Positions 1 through 10,748 of a DNA stretch of 64,000 nucleotides are shown piece after piece; position 1 is the first letter of the stretch, and every line of letters starts with the position of its first letter. The notes below the pieces were generated by a model that saw nothing but the letters and a program-made list of their open reading frames with translations, did no database searches and was not told the origin of the DNA. The DNA is taken from assembly GCA_032988195.1 (NCBI GenBank), contig JANTQE010000004.1:803571-867570 (forward strand), given 5' to 3'. The translations under genes and the position numbers were made by a program. The DNA comes from Arachnomyces sp. PD_36 (Eukaryota; Ascomycota; Eurotiomycetes; Onygenales; Arachnomycetaceae).

Positions 1-563
1 GCATATGCTTCCTCCTGCACATCACTTACGGCTATAAGAGAAGACATTCTTCAGAAAATGTATAGGTCATATATATGGGAGGATACCGGCAGAAAGAAGG
101 ACGGTGGAAGTAGGAAAGATAACGGTATATATATGATGCTGTGGCAAATATATATGATGGAACAAACAAAGATGATGGAAGAGGAAGGAAGAGAAAGAAG
201 GTGAAAGATATGGTTAAAAAAAGTTTACCTACGGCCATTCACCTCCTCGTAGTGAATGAACCCGCAGCCGAATGAGTCAATATCTATGACGTTCCCGGGG
301 GTCCTTGCCCACTCAGAATTCTGTCAGACATTAGCTTAACATTTTTTTCACAAAATCAAGCACTATTTCCTAAACCGTCGGTACGCGGATCTCCGCATCG
401 AAAATCCAGGGATGACAAAGAGCGAATGCCAGAGCGGAGAATGAGAGGGCACACGCACCCGTGCCTTCTCGTAATCATTCTCATCGAAGTTTGCATCGAT
501 CTGTGTGTCTAGATAGAGCACAGTTGAATGTCTCTCCGAGTCACAACACCGAGTATAAGAAAG
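1..563. other. Intergenic or left-edge sequence, no gene seen
   Basis: There is no convincing reading frame. Near position 60-240 the sequence is purine-rich with repeated ATATAT and GGAAGA patches; the only open frame there is short and of low complexity. It could be the downstream flank of a minus-strand gene. Confidence 0.4.
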
Positions 564-773
564 CTACAGCTCATTTCTGATCAAAAAGTCGAAGATGATC
601 TGGTATTCGCGGATGGCATTGTTATGAAGCGGGAAAGAGACATCAGTGTTTGACTGAATGACGATCTCGATAGCAGCGACGTTAGGTCGAACCAGAGTAG
701 TCGTATTCTGGAGGTAGAGTTTCGCATTTGAAAGAATTCCCGCACCTGGCCCCTCGGAGCAAGTAGTACTAAT
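564..773 (-). CDS. Possible terminal exon of an unrecognised protein
   Basis: A 69-codon minus-strand frame ends at a TAG (566..564) and reads like real protein, with segments such as LVRPNVAAIEIVIQ and NNAIREYQIIFDFLIRNEL. Upstream it runs into an in-frame TGA just before a CTGAAAG that could be a 3' splice site, so it would be a last exon. I could not find a convincing earlier exon or start codon between here and 1.1 kb. It may be a relic or chance. No family is recognised. Confidence 0.25.
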   Translation of the reverse strand: MSTTCSEGPGAGILSNAKLYLQNTTTLVRPNVAAIEIVIQSNTDVSFPLHNNAIREYQIIFDFLIRNEL

Positions 774-1403
774 CTTTCAGATCCTGCGTCTTGTATGCGC
801 CCTTGCAATCATCACCACATATGCAAAAGTCGAATTAAGCCAGCATGTATTGCACCGGAGCGGTGAAGCCAGGGCATCGTTGCAGAGGGTGAATAAAGTG
901 GTTACTAGGAGGTAGGTTAGAGTAATTTGGGTAGGGAGTACCTACCTGTCCCAGGCTAGGATTTCGGGGAGATCAATGAACTAGTTTTCTTTTAGAATAC
1001 GATCATTATTGTAGAGTAAGACAGATACTTCTCTGCCTTATGCTCTTTTATTTGTTGCGGGTCGAGGCAATTGTGAAGTGAATGATGTATGATGGCTGAA
1101 GGTGGTCACCGAATTTGGCGGCTGTTGCGCTACGCGGTTACATACCCGTAGACGCCAAGAGACTTGACTTCACTTCAACCACCAAAATTTTTTCCCGTTC
1201 AATTTCTGTTCAACTAAAAGTCTCAAGCAAACATTCTGTCCAAGCAGCTTCCTGGCATAACTTTTCAAAATATGCATTGTCAATTCCCCTCTTTTATTCA
1301 TTCCATAGACCTAATATAATGTACCCAGCTGCTGGGTGATACGTTAACAACCGAGCACGTCCGCCGGCCCGTGTTCAAGGGCCATCCTCTCCTTTCCCAA
1401 CCG
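774..1403. other. Spacer upstream of the PPR gene
   Basis: No supported coding sequence. This holds the presumed promoter and leader of the PPR gene: a T-rich stretch with TTTTTTCCCG near 1190 and several short upstream frames, none with good coding character. Confidence 0.4.
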
Positions 1404-4259
1404 ATGTTTGCCAAACCCTCCACCCCAGCGGCAGTGCCATCTCGAGGAGCTCTCCGCATCCTTCGACAATTAGCTCTAGCTGGATCAACCATTGGAGCCA
1501 TTGGAGGTGTTTGCACCGTCGCAACGATCACATACGATGTCCACCGCCGGGTTCATCTCGCTGAGCGCATTGTTCAAAATAAGAGGAACCTGCAGGTATC
1601 GTGCCCCAATTACGATGCGAGGGGAGGAATGATGACAGTGGAGAAGATGATGGAGGCCGCTGAGGCAGGGGAGTTTATGGGCTTGGATTCCATGAGGGAT
1701 AGGAAGAAACGGAAGGGAGCGAAGGGATCACCAGGGCTGACGAAAGCTAAGGAGGAGCAGCTCTCAGTGCGGAAACGGGTCAGGTCTGCTGAGAAGGTGG
1801 ACGATGCTCCCACGAGAAGCTCACTTGTTGGAGAGCAAACTTCTACACCAGGCACCATTTGGCAATCGATATCAATTGGCTCAGGCAGTGGAGGGACTCC
1901 CACACCGCGGAAGCTTCGCATTGGACCCACACGAGCGTCTCTTTTACAGCCGAAGATAAACCTCGCCTCTCATCCGTCATCGATACGGATTCGACCGAAG
2001 CCGACTCTCGGATCAAAGCTCCCGCTTCGCTATCAGGATACCCAAATTGCGTCACCGTTGGTGCGGATCCGAGAATTACTTGATCGAGACAAACCAATCG
2101 AGGCGGCTCAATTGTTCTTGGAAGCGCATCCGGCTTCTATATCGGCAGGCATATCTCCTGAGCGTAGGGAACTGGCTTCTAAAGTCTTCTACGCGAATAT
2201 AAAGGCAGAAAATGTCTTTTTGGCACGGAATGTCTTCCATAGGATTGATGCTATCGATAAAATAACCCCAGCTCTCTGGGAAGTTTTGATACTGGCATTA
2301 GGAAAGCGAGGGTGTTACGATTCCGTTGCAACCCTCTATATTGACTACTCTAAAACATTCGACATCTCCCCGACTCTACTCAAGCTTGTATTGAGATCAT
2401 TGATTGACTCGTACAATTTAAAAGAGGCGAAGACAATGATGTTCAAAAATCTTAATCAAGATCGAGGCTGTGGGTTATGCGGCATTTATCTAAGTGGCAT
2501 CTGGAAGAAAACAAGGAGTATACAACTTATGGTTAGCCAATTTGAGAAACTCCTTGATGGAATCTCACTATCTGGGGCGAAACCGACTGAAAGACTTTTC
2601 AACCCTTTACTCCGCGCTTACATCGACGTCGGGAAAGACGAAGAAGCTCAACTTCTGGCTGAGAAAATGGAGTCCCAATACAATATTTCGCTCGAGACCC
2701 GGACTCGTGGTCTCTTCGTCTACGCCAAAGCTATAAGATGTGATTGGGAGGGTGTTGACAGTGGTTTTCAAGAACTATATGACCTCGGCCTTCCCAAGAA
2801 ACAGCCCAAGGACTTCTCTAAAATCTTTGATCGGATCTTTCTTCAATTCTGGTTGGCGAATTCTGGGCCAGCTATCCGAGACTTCATTTTTCGGGCCATC
2901 GACAAGTATGGGCTTGTGCCAGACCAGATTCTTTTCAATCATATACTTGAGGCGTATGTCGAGAAAGGTGATTCCGAGATGGTCGGTGAATTAATGGCAA
3001 CAGTGGAAAAGCACTCTTGGAATATTAAACTAGATAAGAGGAGCTTTATGGAAATGATTCGAAGGCGGCGACTGGCTGCCGATATAGCCCCTGTTGGACT
3101 TTGGCATATGTTTAAAGCATCGCAAGAGAAATTTGGCCAGGCCTCCACCTCGCACCGGATCCTTGGCTATGATCGAACCTCCTTCCCTGACAATGAAGCG
3201 TACAAAATGCCATGGACTAGTGAGCCGATAGACTGGTGGCGCAGGGCGATGTCGATGTCCGAACCTACAAGAGGTATAGACCAGTTCGCTTCTCTTAACA
3301 GGCAAATGTTCCATGCCATGAACGCTGGGAAGTGGTCGGACGCTTTGACGATGTATACGACCGCCAAACGGGGCGGGAAAGTATTCAGACAGGTTCACGT
3401 GGAATTGGCTATCATTGCAAGCATCATACACACAGGCTGTACGGACGAAGCGAGAATGATTCTGGAGGACGAGATCGAGAACCTATGGAAATCGTGGAAG
3501 GATTACAAAACCGTCATGCCGATATTTCTTCAGCAAGTCCTGCAGTCTCACGAGGTTAGTGAAATTGCAGGCATAAAAATGGCCTCGTTACATTTTTACA
3601 GCATCCTAGAAAAGAGGTTATTACCATGCAAGCATCACGCAGTGGCTGGCGTTAGCGCTCGATTGATCGCTAAAGACGACCATGCGGCTGCGGTTGATTT
3701 GCTTACTACCATATACAAATCCCGATTTGGATCGGCGGTGAAGTTTGACGGTGTCGTCATGAAACTTTTCGTACGAGCATTCGCTGGCGTTGGGAACCTG
3801 AACGGAATAAAATGGGGTATTTGTTCGGCTCTCAAAAGACCCTCAGCATTGAACCGGGACTTTGTCGTAGAGGCTCATCGCGTTATCGCAGCGTTGCAGT
3901 CACGACCTGTGCTCGCGCCCGATCAGACCGTGGAGGCCTATCACTCCGAGCTCAATCAACTAAGGGAAATGGCTTCCCTCTTGCCTGAGGCTGGAGACCA
4001 AGTTTCAAACCCGTCCGGCGACTTCTCCCCGACCAATGGCAACAAGAAGGATGCCGAGCAAGCTAATACTGCGTCTTTACCCTCCGACCTTCCTACGCAA
4101 TCCCAAGGCACCTCTAATGATATTCACCGTATCTTGGAGAGTTGGGATGAGGAGCTAGAATTGGAGAGAGCGCTTGAACGCGGTACGTCGCTACCTGCAA
4201 GAGACGACGAGGATTGGAGTGAGGACAGTGTCTGGTCACGGCATATCTACGAGTCTTGA
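1404..4259 (+). CDS. Mitochondrial pentatricopeptide-repeat (PPR) protein
   Basis: Intronless, 951 aa from the first ATG in the frame; the frame is open upstream to 1371 but only through a GTG. The N-terminus is basic and acid-free (MFAKPSTPAAVPSRGALRIL), as in a mitochondrial presequence, followed by a short hydrophobic stretch (LALAGSTIGAIGGVCTVATI) that could be a membrane anchor. After a basic, Ser-rich linker (residues 60-200) the rest is helical, with degenerate 35-residue units such as ITPALWEVLILALGKRGCYD, ERLFNPLLRAYIDVGKDEEA and DQILFNHILEAYVEKGDSEM. These are PPR-like, so the protein most likely binds organellar RNA and acts in mitochondrial transcript maturation, stability or translation. 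The last 100 residues are acidic and disordered. I cannot assign it to a named factor such as Pet309/CYA-5 or CIA84. ERG1 follows on the same strand 409 bp downstream. Confidence 0.8.
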   Translation: MFAKPSTPAAVPSRGALRILRQLALAGSTIGAIGGVCTVATITYDVHRRVHLAERIVQNKRNLQVSCPNYDARGGMMTVEKMMEAAEAGEFMGLDSMRDRKKRKGAKGSPGLTKAKEEQLSVRKRVRSAEKVDDAPTRSSLVGEQTSTPGTIWQSISIGSGSGGTPTPRKLRIGPTRASLLQPKINLASHPSSIRIRPKPTLGSKLPLRYQDTQIASPLVRIRELLDRDKPIEAAQLFLEAHPASISAGISPERRELASKVFYANIKAENVFLARNVFHRIDAIDKITPALWEVLILALGKRGCYDSVATLYIDYSKTFDISPTLLKLVLRSLIDSYNLKEAKTMMFKNLNQDRGCGLCGIYLSGIWKKTRSIQLMVSQFEKLLDGISLSGAKPTERLFNPLLRAYIDVGKDEEAQLLAEKMESQYNISLETRTRGLFVYAKAIRCDWEGVDSGFQELYDLGLPKKQPKDFSKIFDRIFLQFWLANSGPAIRDFIFRAIDKYGLVPDQILFNHILEAYVEKGDSEMVGELMATVEKHSWNIKLDKRSFMEMIRRRRLAADIAPVGLWHMFKASQEKFGQASTSHRILGYDRTSFPDNEAYKMPWTSEPIDWWRRAMSMSEPTRGIDQFASLNRQMFHAMNAGKWSDALTMYTTAKRGGKVFRQVHVELAIIASIIHTGCTDEARMILEDEIENLWKSWKDYKTVMPIFLQQVLQSHEVSEIAGIKMASLHFYSILEKRLLPCKHHAVAGVSARLIAKDDHAAAVDLLTTIYKSRFGSAVKFDGVVMKLFVRAFAGVGNLNGIKWGICSALKRPSALNRDFVVEAHRVIAALQSRPVLAPDQTVEAYHSELNQLREMASLLPEAGDQVSNPSGDFSPTNGNKKDAEQANTASLPSDLPTQSQGTSNDIHRILESWDEELELERALERGTSLPARDDEDWSEDSVWSRHIYES

Positions 4260-4668
4260 CGCGGTACGGATGTTTTGCTACCTGTATTACATATACCATT
4301 TTTGTATTTAATGTTTTTCCTATATAACACACTCTCTCATATGTCTATTTTACCCTTCAACCTGTCTTAAGATTGAGTTTATATCATGGCCAACATAAAA
4401 TTTTCCTGATGCCAGGGCACCAGATCAGGAAAGGGGCCGATATTCACGTGCATTCCAACCCCTGTAACGTGACCTGTTGCTTCGTTGCCTGATCCGGGTT
4501 AGCCCGTGAAGTGCTCGAGCTTTAATTTTTGAGGATCTTCCCGCAATTTCGGGGGGCAACGAGCTTCCAAAAAACACTTTTATGAGCCTTCCTCTTTTCC
4601 CGAATATGCGACACAGCCAATTCTACCGCAGCCGTTGCTGATAGCCCTCGAATACGCCAATTGCCAGA
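4260..4668. promoter_or_regulatory. ERG1 upstream region with an E-box
   Basis: A 409-bp spacer between the PPR stop and the ERG1 start. It contains CACGTG at 4445-4450 within TCACGTGC, 219 bp before the ERG1 ATG. CACGTG-type elements can be bound by bHLH factors; fungal sterol genes are controlled by SREBP (bHLH) proteins in several ascomycetes, but whether this site is used is inference. The first 100 bp should hold the PPR 3' end. Confidence 0.35.
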
Positions 4669-6183
4669 ATGAACGGATCCGCCCACCCTCCGCCTACGGC
4701 TCCCGGAAAGCATGTGAAAATCGCCAGCGAATATGCGGAGGAACGCCGACGACTCCACCACGAAGCAGACGTACTGATCGTGGGTGCCGGGATTCTAGGC
4801 TGTGCTCTGGCAGTCGCATTGGGCGACCAAGGCCGAAGTGTTATCCTTTTGGAAAAGTCATTGAAGGAGCCAGATCGGATCGTGGGCGAATTGCTACAAC
4901 CAGGGGGTGTTCAGGCGCTGGAGAAATTGGGACTGAGGGACTGTTTGGAGGGTATCGAGGCGAATAGGGTGTTTGGGTATAATGTGTCATATTATGGGTC
5001 TGAGGTTCTAGTTCCTTATACGAATCCATCGGCGCCAGAGGAGCGGGTGGAAGGCCGCAGTTTTCACCATGGGCGCCTTATTATGCGGTTACGGGAGGCG
5101 GCCATGGCGAACCCCAATGTGACTGTGGTAGAGACAACCGTGAACTCCACAGTCGATTCGCCGTACACTGGAGAGATTTTAGGGGTTCAATGCGCGACGA
5201 AACAGCAGAAGGATTACTACTTCGCACCCTTGACCGTCATGGCGGACGGGTACAATTCCAAATTTCGAAAACAATATCTTCCACGCGCACCTCGGACGGG
5301 CTCTAAATTTTGGGGTCTCGAACTCATCGATGCGGTTCTACCTTCCCCCGGGCACGGACACGTTATCCTAAGCGATATCCCACCGATTTTATGCTACCAG
5401 ATCGGCCCACGCGAAACCAGAATATTGGTCGACGTTCCCGAAAACCTACCGTCCGCATCGATCAAGAACGGAGGAGTCAAAGGCCACTTTCGAAATGCCG
5501 TTCTTCCAAGTCTTCCCAAATGTTTACAGCCCTCTTTCGAGGCAGCCGTTGAAAAGGGCTCCTTCAGATCAATGCCGAACTCTTTCCTCCCTTCCACAAC
5601 GAATAAAATACGGGGATTAATCTTCTTGGGCGACGCATTAAACATGCGCCACCCTCTTACCGGTGGTGGGATGACGGTAGCATTTAACGACGTACTAATT
5701 ATCCAGGAACTTCTAAGCCCTAAGAACGTACCTAATCTCAGTGACACCAAGAAGGTCCTGGAACAAATGTCCCTCTTCCACTGGAAGAGGAAGAATCTCA
5801 CATCGACAATTAATATTCTTGCGCAAGCTCTATACACCTTATTTGCTGCGGGTGGTATGTTTATGCTCCTTATACCCCCTTCCACACTCTTTTCACTCGC
5901 TAACCCTACAATAGACGCAAACCTCGCAGTCCTCCAGCGTGGCTGTTTCCGTTACTTCCAACTCGGCCACATCGACGGACCCGTTGGCCTGCTAGCAGGC
6001 CTCATCCGCCAACCCCTTGTACTCTTCAAACATTTCTTTAGCGTCGCGTTTCTTTCCATCTGGGTTCTGTTCCGCGACTCCCCGATTTACCTATTACCGC
6101 TTACACTCGTACGAGCAGTTGCGGTCTTTTACTCGGCCTGTGTAGTTCTTCTTCCGTACATATTTACCGAGTTGAAGAGTTAG
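4669..6183 (+). CDS. ERG1: Squalene epoxidase (squalene monooxygenase)
   Basis: Intronless, 504 aa, normal length for fungal Erg1. The enzyme uses O2, FAD and NADPH to convert squalene to 2,3-oxidosqualene on the ER or lipid droplet, the first oxygen-dependent step of ergosterol synthesis and the target of allylamines such as terbinafine. Visible motifs: the Rossmann GxGxxG at residues 39-44 (VGAGILG) with acidic LEK after strand 2; GELLQPGG near 73-80; the NADPH/FAD-linked ADGYNSKFRK near 190; and the FAD-binding GDALNMRHPLTGGGMT near 321-336, typical of this family. The C-terminal 80 residues are hydrophobic (for example LTLVRAVAVFYSACVVLLPY) and fit the membrane anchor. The ATG is the first in frame and lies just before a short polar leader, so the start is secure. 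Confidence 0.96.
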   Translation: MNGSAHPPPTAPGKHVKIASEYAEERRRLHHEADVLIVGAGILGCALAVALGDQGRSVILLEKSLKEPDRIVGELLQPGGVQALEKLGLRDCLEGIEANRVFGYNVSYYGSEVLVPYTNPSAPEERVEGRSFHHGRLIMRLREAAMANPNVTVVETTVNSTVDSPYTGEILGVQCATKQQKDYYFAPLTVMADGYNSKFRKQYLPRAPRTGSKFWGLELIDAVLPSPGHGHVILSDIPPILCYQIGPRETRILVDVPENLPSASIKNGGVKGHFRNAVLPSLPKCLQPSFEAAVEKGSFRSMPNSFLPSTTNKIRGLIFLGDALNMRHPLTGGGMTVAFNDVLIIQELLSPKNVPNLSDTKKVLEQMSLFHWKRKNLTSTINILAQALYTLFAAGGMFMLLIPPSTLFSLANPTIDANLAVLQRGCFRYFQLGHIDGPVGLLAGLIRQPLVLFKHFFSVAFLSIWVLFRDSPIYLLPLTLVRAVAVFYSACVVLLPYIFTELKS

Positions 6184-7252
6184 ACGCCGACTCATGTTGT
6201 CATGGATGTTTATTTCATGTTTGTTTATTTATCATGGGCATGGTGTTTAGATATATGTTTTGGGTTTATTTTCACCGGACGGCCAACTTTCTTTTCCCCT
6301 TATCCAAATTCTTTCTCACCTCGGCCCTTAATACTTTATTCTCCACCCTAATTTCTCGCCTTGTATTATCATATAGAAGTTTTAATTCCCTTCTACTTAT
6401 TCTCTCGGCGTTCCAAGCGAAGAGCCCAACCACCCCTCATCGACATTGCCTCCAGCTCACCTCCATCCAGTCCATTATATCGAGCCCTCACATTCGCCTG
6501 CATGTATTTGATTATATGTCTCTCCATTGTCGATACCACTTTGTGGCAAATGCTACGCGAAGTATACCCTCTTAGACTCTGATAAGAAGATATATAGGCT
6601 AGGAAATCTTGAGTTGTCTTTGGTGATGACACAGGGGCATATCAAGTCAGCGGTCTACATAATACAACTAAAGCCAGTAAAACTCACAGCCAGGTACTTC
6701 ATTATGAAGCTCTCAAGCGAAGGTTATTCATGACCGACCCCCGTGGATAGCAATGTCCGAGCAGGAGCTCGAGTTAGCGCCAGTATTATGAATGAGATAG
6801 AAGTGAGATCAGTACGTCTAGCACTTCACGAGCTACCACATTACAGAAGACATTCCAGTACAAAAGGGGGGAGACCTTGGGCGCCAAGGAGACTTCATTT
6901 GAGAAAAATTCGATGGGGCGATTGAATTCGACCTATGCGAGCGAGAGTGGATGCTGTGGATACATGATACCCTCTGAAGTTGAAGGTCGTAAAATAGTAA
7001 ATAATGGGTCTTTTCTTAAGAGAGTCCTTGTAGGCTCAACCCAACCTTGCCAATGGTCTCTAGGAGTTTCAAGACGCTTCCCTTCGTTAAAACGACGTGA
7101 ATAACCGCCTATTTCCGGATGAGGATTTGCAGCTACCTGAGCTTTTCGACGAAGGAAATGGGGCCAGGTTGGGCTATGATTAGAGTGGTTTCTACTAGGC
7201 ATTATTAATTACTACATACGAATGACTCCCTCTCGCTGTGCTGGTGGGGGCT
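6184..7252. other. Convergent spacer after ERG1
   Basis: It lies between ERG1 (+) and the APH-like gene (-), so both genes end here. The first 150 bp are T-rich (3' UTR of ERG1). No frame in the rest shows family-like sequence. Confidence 0.4.
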
Positions 7253-9300
7253 TCAGCTATCAGTATCCTTGTAAGGCCACAATTTCGAAAAAAGCTCCCT
7301 TTCTGCCTCATCATCGCCGTTTGCGATGAAGGCATCTCTAAGCTCAGCCACTGCACTTCGTATTTCGTCGAACAAGGCCGGATCAACCATTCCGTCCGGA
7401 GGCAGGTCCCAATTATCTCGAAAGAGACGCAATATCTCAGCGACATTGCCCATACTTTCTTCCTCTGCGGCGTGCGCTTCGAGTTCGTCCTTGGCAAAAG
7501 ATATAGGGCATGGACCGGATCCCGGACAAAGATGCTGCCACTGTTCGGTAATCGAAAGTAGTGCACGCCGAAGGAAGAATACGTCGTGATCCTCCCATAC
7601 ATTCAAAGCAAGGCGGGACGGTTCTGTCCGTAGTGCAAGATTTTCAAGCTGCAGAGCAGCCCAATGTCTTGGGTTTGCATCTTTGGTCTCCGCTGCGTAA
7701 TATTTGTGGCAAGTTTTACTTTCTCGCTCATGGCCCAGCCTGTCCCTCTCAGCTTGGTCAAGGCTATCATAATTGTCAGGGAGTTCGGGAAAATCCCAAT
7801 TATTTGATACACCCCCTGGATGCTTGAACATCCTCGGGATACCGCTTTGGTGATAGAGAGGCATGACTGCGGCGGACTGCCAGTCGATAATCTGAGTTAT
7901 TTGCCTTGATCCGGGATCAACAAAGACATTGTCAAGATGAAGATCCGGATGCCAAAGGGTCGGCGCATGCGTGTCTTCTACCGTGCGGGGGGGTATCATG
8001 GCGGGTGTAAGCTTCAGATACCGATCCAAGAGAGCAAGAACCTCATCAGGCAGCTCTGGTTCCGTCGATGATCGATGGTAGTTTAGTCGAGGAAGCCCAT
8101 GTGTTTTGACAAACTGTATTTCATTTGTAGCCATAGCTTCTACAAGCTCGAGTGGGCTAGTATCTGCAGGCCATTAGAATCGAGATGATGGTGAGTGAAG
8201 AGTTATCAAGGACAAAACTCACATGGTCCACGTTTCATATCCATGCTCGCCCTATCACTGCGCCACATACCCTCTGACACCAGTGACCCTAGAGTAAAAC
8301 GGTCAAGTATGGAGGGGGGTAATGGCGGATCAGTCGTGAAGGACTGGCCGCCAGACATGCCGCCTGGGACATCATGTTTAAAATAAATGCAGCCAATTTT
8401 GGAAAACTGGACAGACGCAAGCTGGTGTTCTATTCCCACAACCTGAGATATCATTGCAAGTTTGCTTTCCATTGGCCATTGATACCAGAGACTACCTAGA
8501 GGGACTCCTGGCGCTTTTTCTTCAAGAATATATTCTGCGCCGACAGAGTTATTCCGATCAGCAGACCAGGCAATAATACGAGGAGTCGGGATATTTAGTG
8601 CATCACGTAGCTGGAGAGTACAAGATCAGTTTGTGTCCCTCTGAGGCCATTGAAGTACGTACAAATTCACGTGTTGCCACTTCCGATGCCGTCGTGTAAT
8701 ACGCTGGGCCCGCGATCGGGTTTGGGAGTCTTGCAATCATCTCCAAACCGTTATCCATTGTAAGTAGGAACGCTTTGCTGTTGAGTCCTTCGCGGCACTT
8801 GAGGACCGTGGTGCCTAGATAACGGATTTAGCCGCCGACTGTTGAATGTGAGTAACAGCAAACCTACAACGACGAGCACCTTCATCAGATACTGCAGCGA
8901 CCGCAGTTTTCAGAAGCTCGCGAAGATCGAATTTGAGATATCTTCGACATAGCTGTAAGGACTCCTTGTGTCTTCGGCGGAGGTTAGCGCGGATCCGCAA
9001 ACTATGGAAAGCGCAATGTCACACGTACATCCAGCGGTTTCTCCTATATTTGTAAAGGTCCTCCTCCGATATATCTGTCACTACAAACATCAGAATCACC
9101 GGAAGTAACGTGGATATATGGTACATACAGCCTCCGTCATTCCCTTCGGCAAGAAGTTGGGGCATGGCCGTGGAGTAGGCACGACGCGTTCGAGGCGATT
9201 TAGATGGCAGAAAGTTAGCGACAATCGATGATTGTAATGCCTGGTATGGAGTGCTACTTGTATAAAGTAAGCGGCGAAAGTGAAAACTTATAAGAGGCAT
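7253..9300 (-). CDS. Mitochondrial APH-fold phosphotransferase, AIM9-like family
   Basis: Six exons on the minus strand: 9300-9129, 9074-9029, 8971-8868, 8814-8663, 8610-8223, 8163-7253, giving 590 aa with all phases consistent. Exon 1 encodes an Arg/Ser-rich N-terminus (RRLLYTSST, then SPRTRRAYSTA), a likely mitochondrial targeting peptide. The body follows a large fungal aminoglycoside-phosphotransferase-like family: SEEDLYKYRRNRW, RRYLKFDLREL, LTMDNGLEMIARLPNP (lysine of the P-loop sheet replaced by Arg), YTTASEVATREF, VGAEYILEEKAPGVPLG (hinge), then the catalytic loop HPDLHLDN and the metal-binding IDWQ. Related proteins include yeast Aim9 and bacterial antibiotic kinases; the physiological substrate is unknown, and drug resistance should not be assumed. 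Oddity: intron 2 (9028-8972) seems to end in GAAG rather than CAG/TAG, the only acceptor I found that keeps the family alignment. Confidence 0.82.
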
Positions 9301-10346
9301 GCTTCTATCCCTTCCCGGTTGAGTCGAATAGAAGGATGCTCAAAGGCATCCAGTACCCTTGCAGTCTCTGCAGGGGGCGTAAGGTTGGAGAAATGGACGA
9401 TGATTTCATTGTTTTTATTCTGTTGCTCACAGAGCTTCCAAGTTATAGATAGTGGTGGTCTGTGCGCCCCCGAACCCAGCACTTTTAAACGTTGGCAATG
9501 AGTTTGCATAACCAACAACCACCTCAGAAGAGCATCTAACAGATTGATCACCAACCCCGTGTCATCCTAGACCAGCTAGGCTACAGGCCTCCTGAATGCT
9601 TTCCGTTGTTTTTCCGGATTATTGAAAAGTTGGGTTTCTTTTGTTCTTGTTTTAAGTGGGGAGGGGGAAAGCCCTCGAGACCATACAAATGAGCCTTGTA
9701 GGCGCCATCTGTGTCTGAGATTGACGCCGCAACCCACGTCGTTTGCAATCCGAGCTGAATCAATAACTTTGTTGGTCCACGAGACTCAAAGATTTCTGCG
9801 GCGTATCTACATATGACGCCCTCAATATGTTTCTAATATTGTCACCGGAGCCTATCAGCACCAAATGCGAATTCCCGCGCCTCCTCGAACGTTGGGATCT
9901 GCCCAACTTAGGGCGATGCCGAGCAACTTCGCGCCTTGCCTTATGGTGCCGAGGCGTGATATAGAGAATCTGTTGGCTCCCATGATGCCGTTTCTATATT
10001 GAGCCTCGCCTTTCCCTGTGTCTTTTGGTTTCAAGAAGGCGCTTAGCAGTACCCCCCTTTTGGTTGGCTGGACTGGGGATTGATGGTTAGAAAACGCTCC
10101 CACGGAGATGCTTAGGCTATCCCTCACAGCATTATTTAAAGGGAGACAAATCCCTCTCTTTCCAGCATTTTAGATAGTACTCGATGCAACAGTTCTCTAC
10201 AATCAACTCCCAACCCATTGCACAAAACAGTCTCCTGCAAAGCACTTTGATTTTTTCTACATAGATTTCTCCCATATCACTCACCCACGTTACCGGACAC
10301 TTCCCCTGACAGGAACCACCTGACAACTACCCCCCACAACGCAAAG
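9301..10346. other. Divergent spacer, promoters of two genes
   Basis: A 1.05-kb region between the start of the APH-like gene (-) and the start of the 133-aa gene (+), so it should carry both promoters. The 150 bp before 10347 are C/T- and A-rich (CACTCACCCACG, CCCCCCACAACGC), usual for a leader next to a fungal ATG. No coding frame was recognised. Confidence 0.4.
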
Positions 10347-10748
10347 ATGGGTATGAAAGACGCGCTCAAGGGCCTCGGCGAGGGAGTCAACTCCAAAACT
10401 ATCTCCAAGCTCACAGCCGAATTCCCTGAAAATGTCACCACGAAAAACAACGTCATCAAGACCAAGGACCTACGCATAGATCTCCACAAGCATATCAGCC
10501 GCCCAGGCTGGTACACCGCAAAGGTGCAGGCGAATACCAAAGCCGAAGATCGGGGCGTCCAAGCTTTCATTAGGGGAGGAAACAAAGGCTCCGGCGCCCA
10601 TGCAGGGACGCACAAAAATATTATCGAGATCCCGTTCGAACGCACCAAATTCGACTCGGCTGCCTTCAAAACTCAGATCCAACAGGCGTACAAGTCGTTC
10701 CGGGACGATGACGACAATGGTGAGGAGTCGTCCAAAGGCAAGAAATAA
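10347..10748 (+). CDS. Small protein of unknown function (133 aa)
   Basis: A single-exon ORF with an ATG in a good fungal context (GCAAAG before ATG) and regular codon use. It begins MGMKDALKGLGEGVNSKTIS, is polar and slightly basic, has a central segment PGWYTAKVQANTKAED and a Gly-rich patch GGNKGSGAHAGTHKN, then an amphipathic helix (SAAFKTQIQQAYKSF) and a charged tail (DDDDNGEESSKGKK). There is no signal peptide or membrane span. I do not recognise the family. The composition and the lysine-rich acidic tail are those of a soluble cytosolic or nuclear protein, but no function is inferred. Confidence 0.65.
   Translation: MGMKDALKGLGEGVNSKTISKLTAEFPENVTTKNNVIKTKDLRIDLHKHISRPGWYTAKVQANTKAEDRGVQAFIRGGNKGSGAHAGTHKNIIEIPFERTKFDSAAFKTQIQQAYKSFRDDDDNGEESSKGKK

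Noticed and set aside
7253..9300. APH-like gene as an antibiotic-resistance gene
   Set aside because: The sequence belongs to the large fungal mitochondrial APH-like (AIM9-type) family; kinase-fold resemblance alone does not show drug modification.
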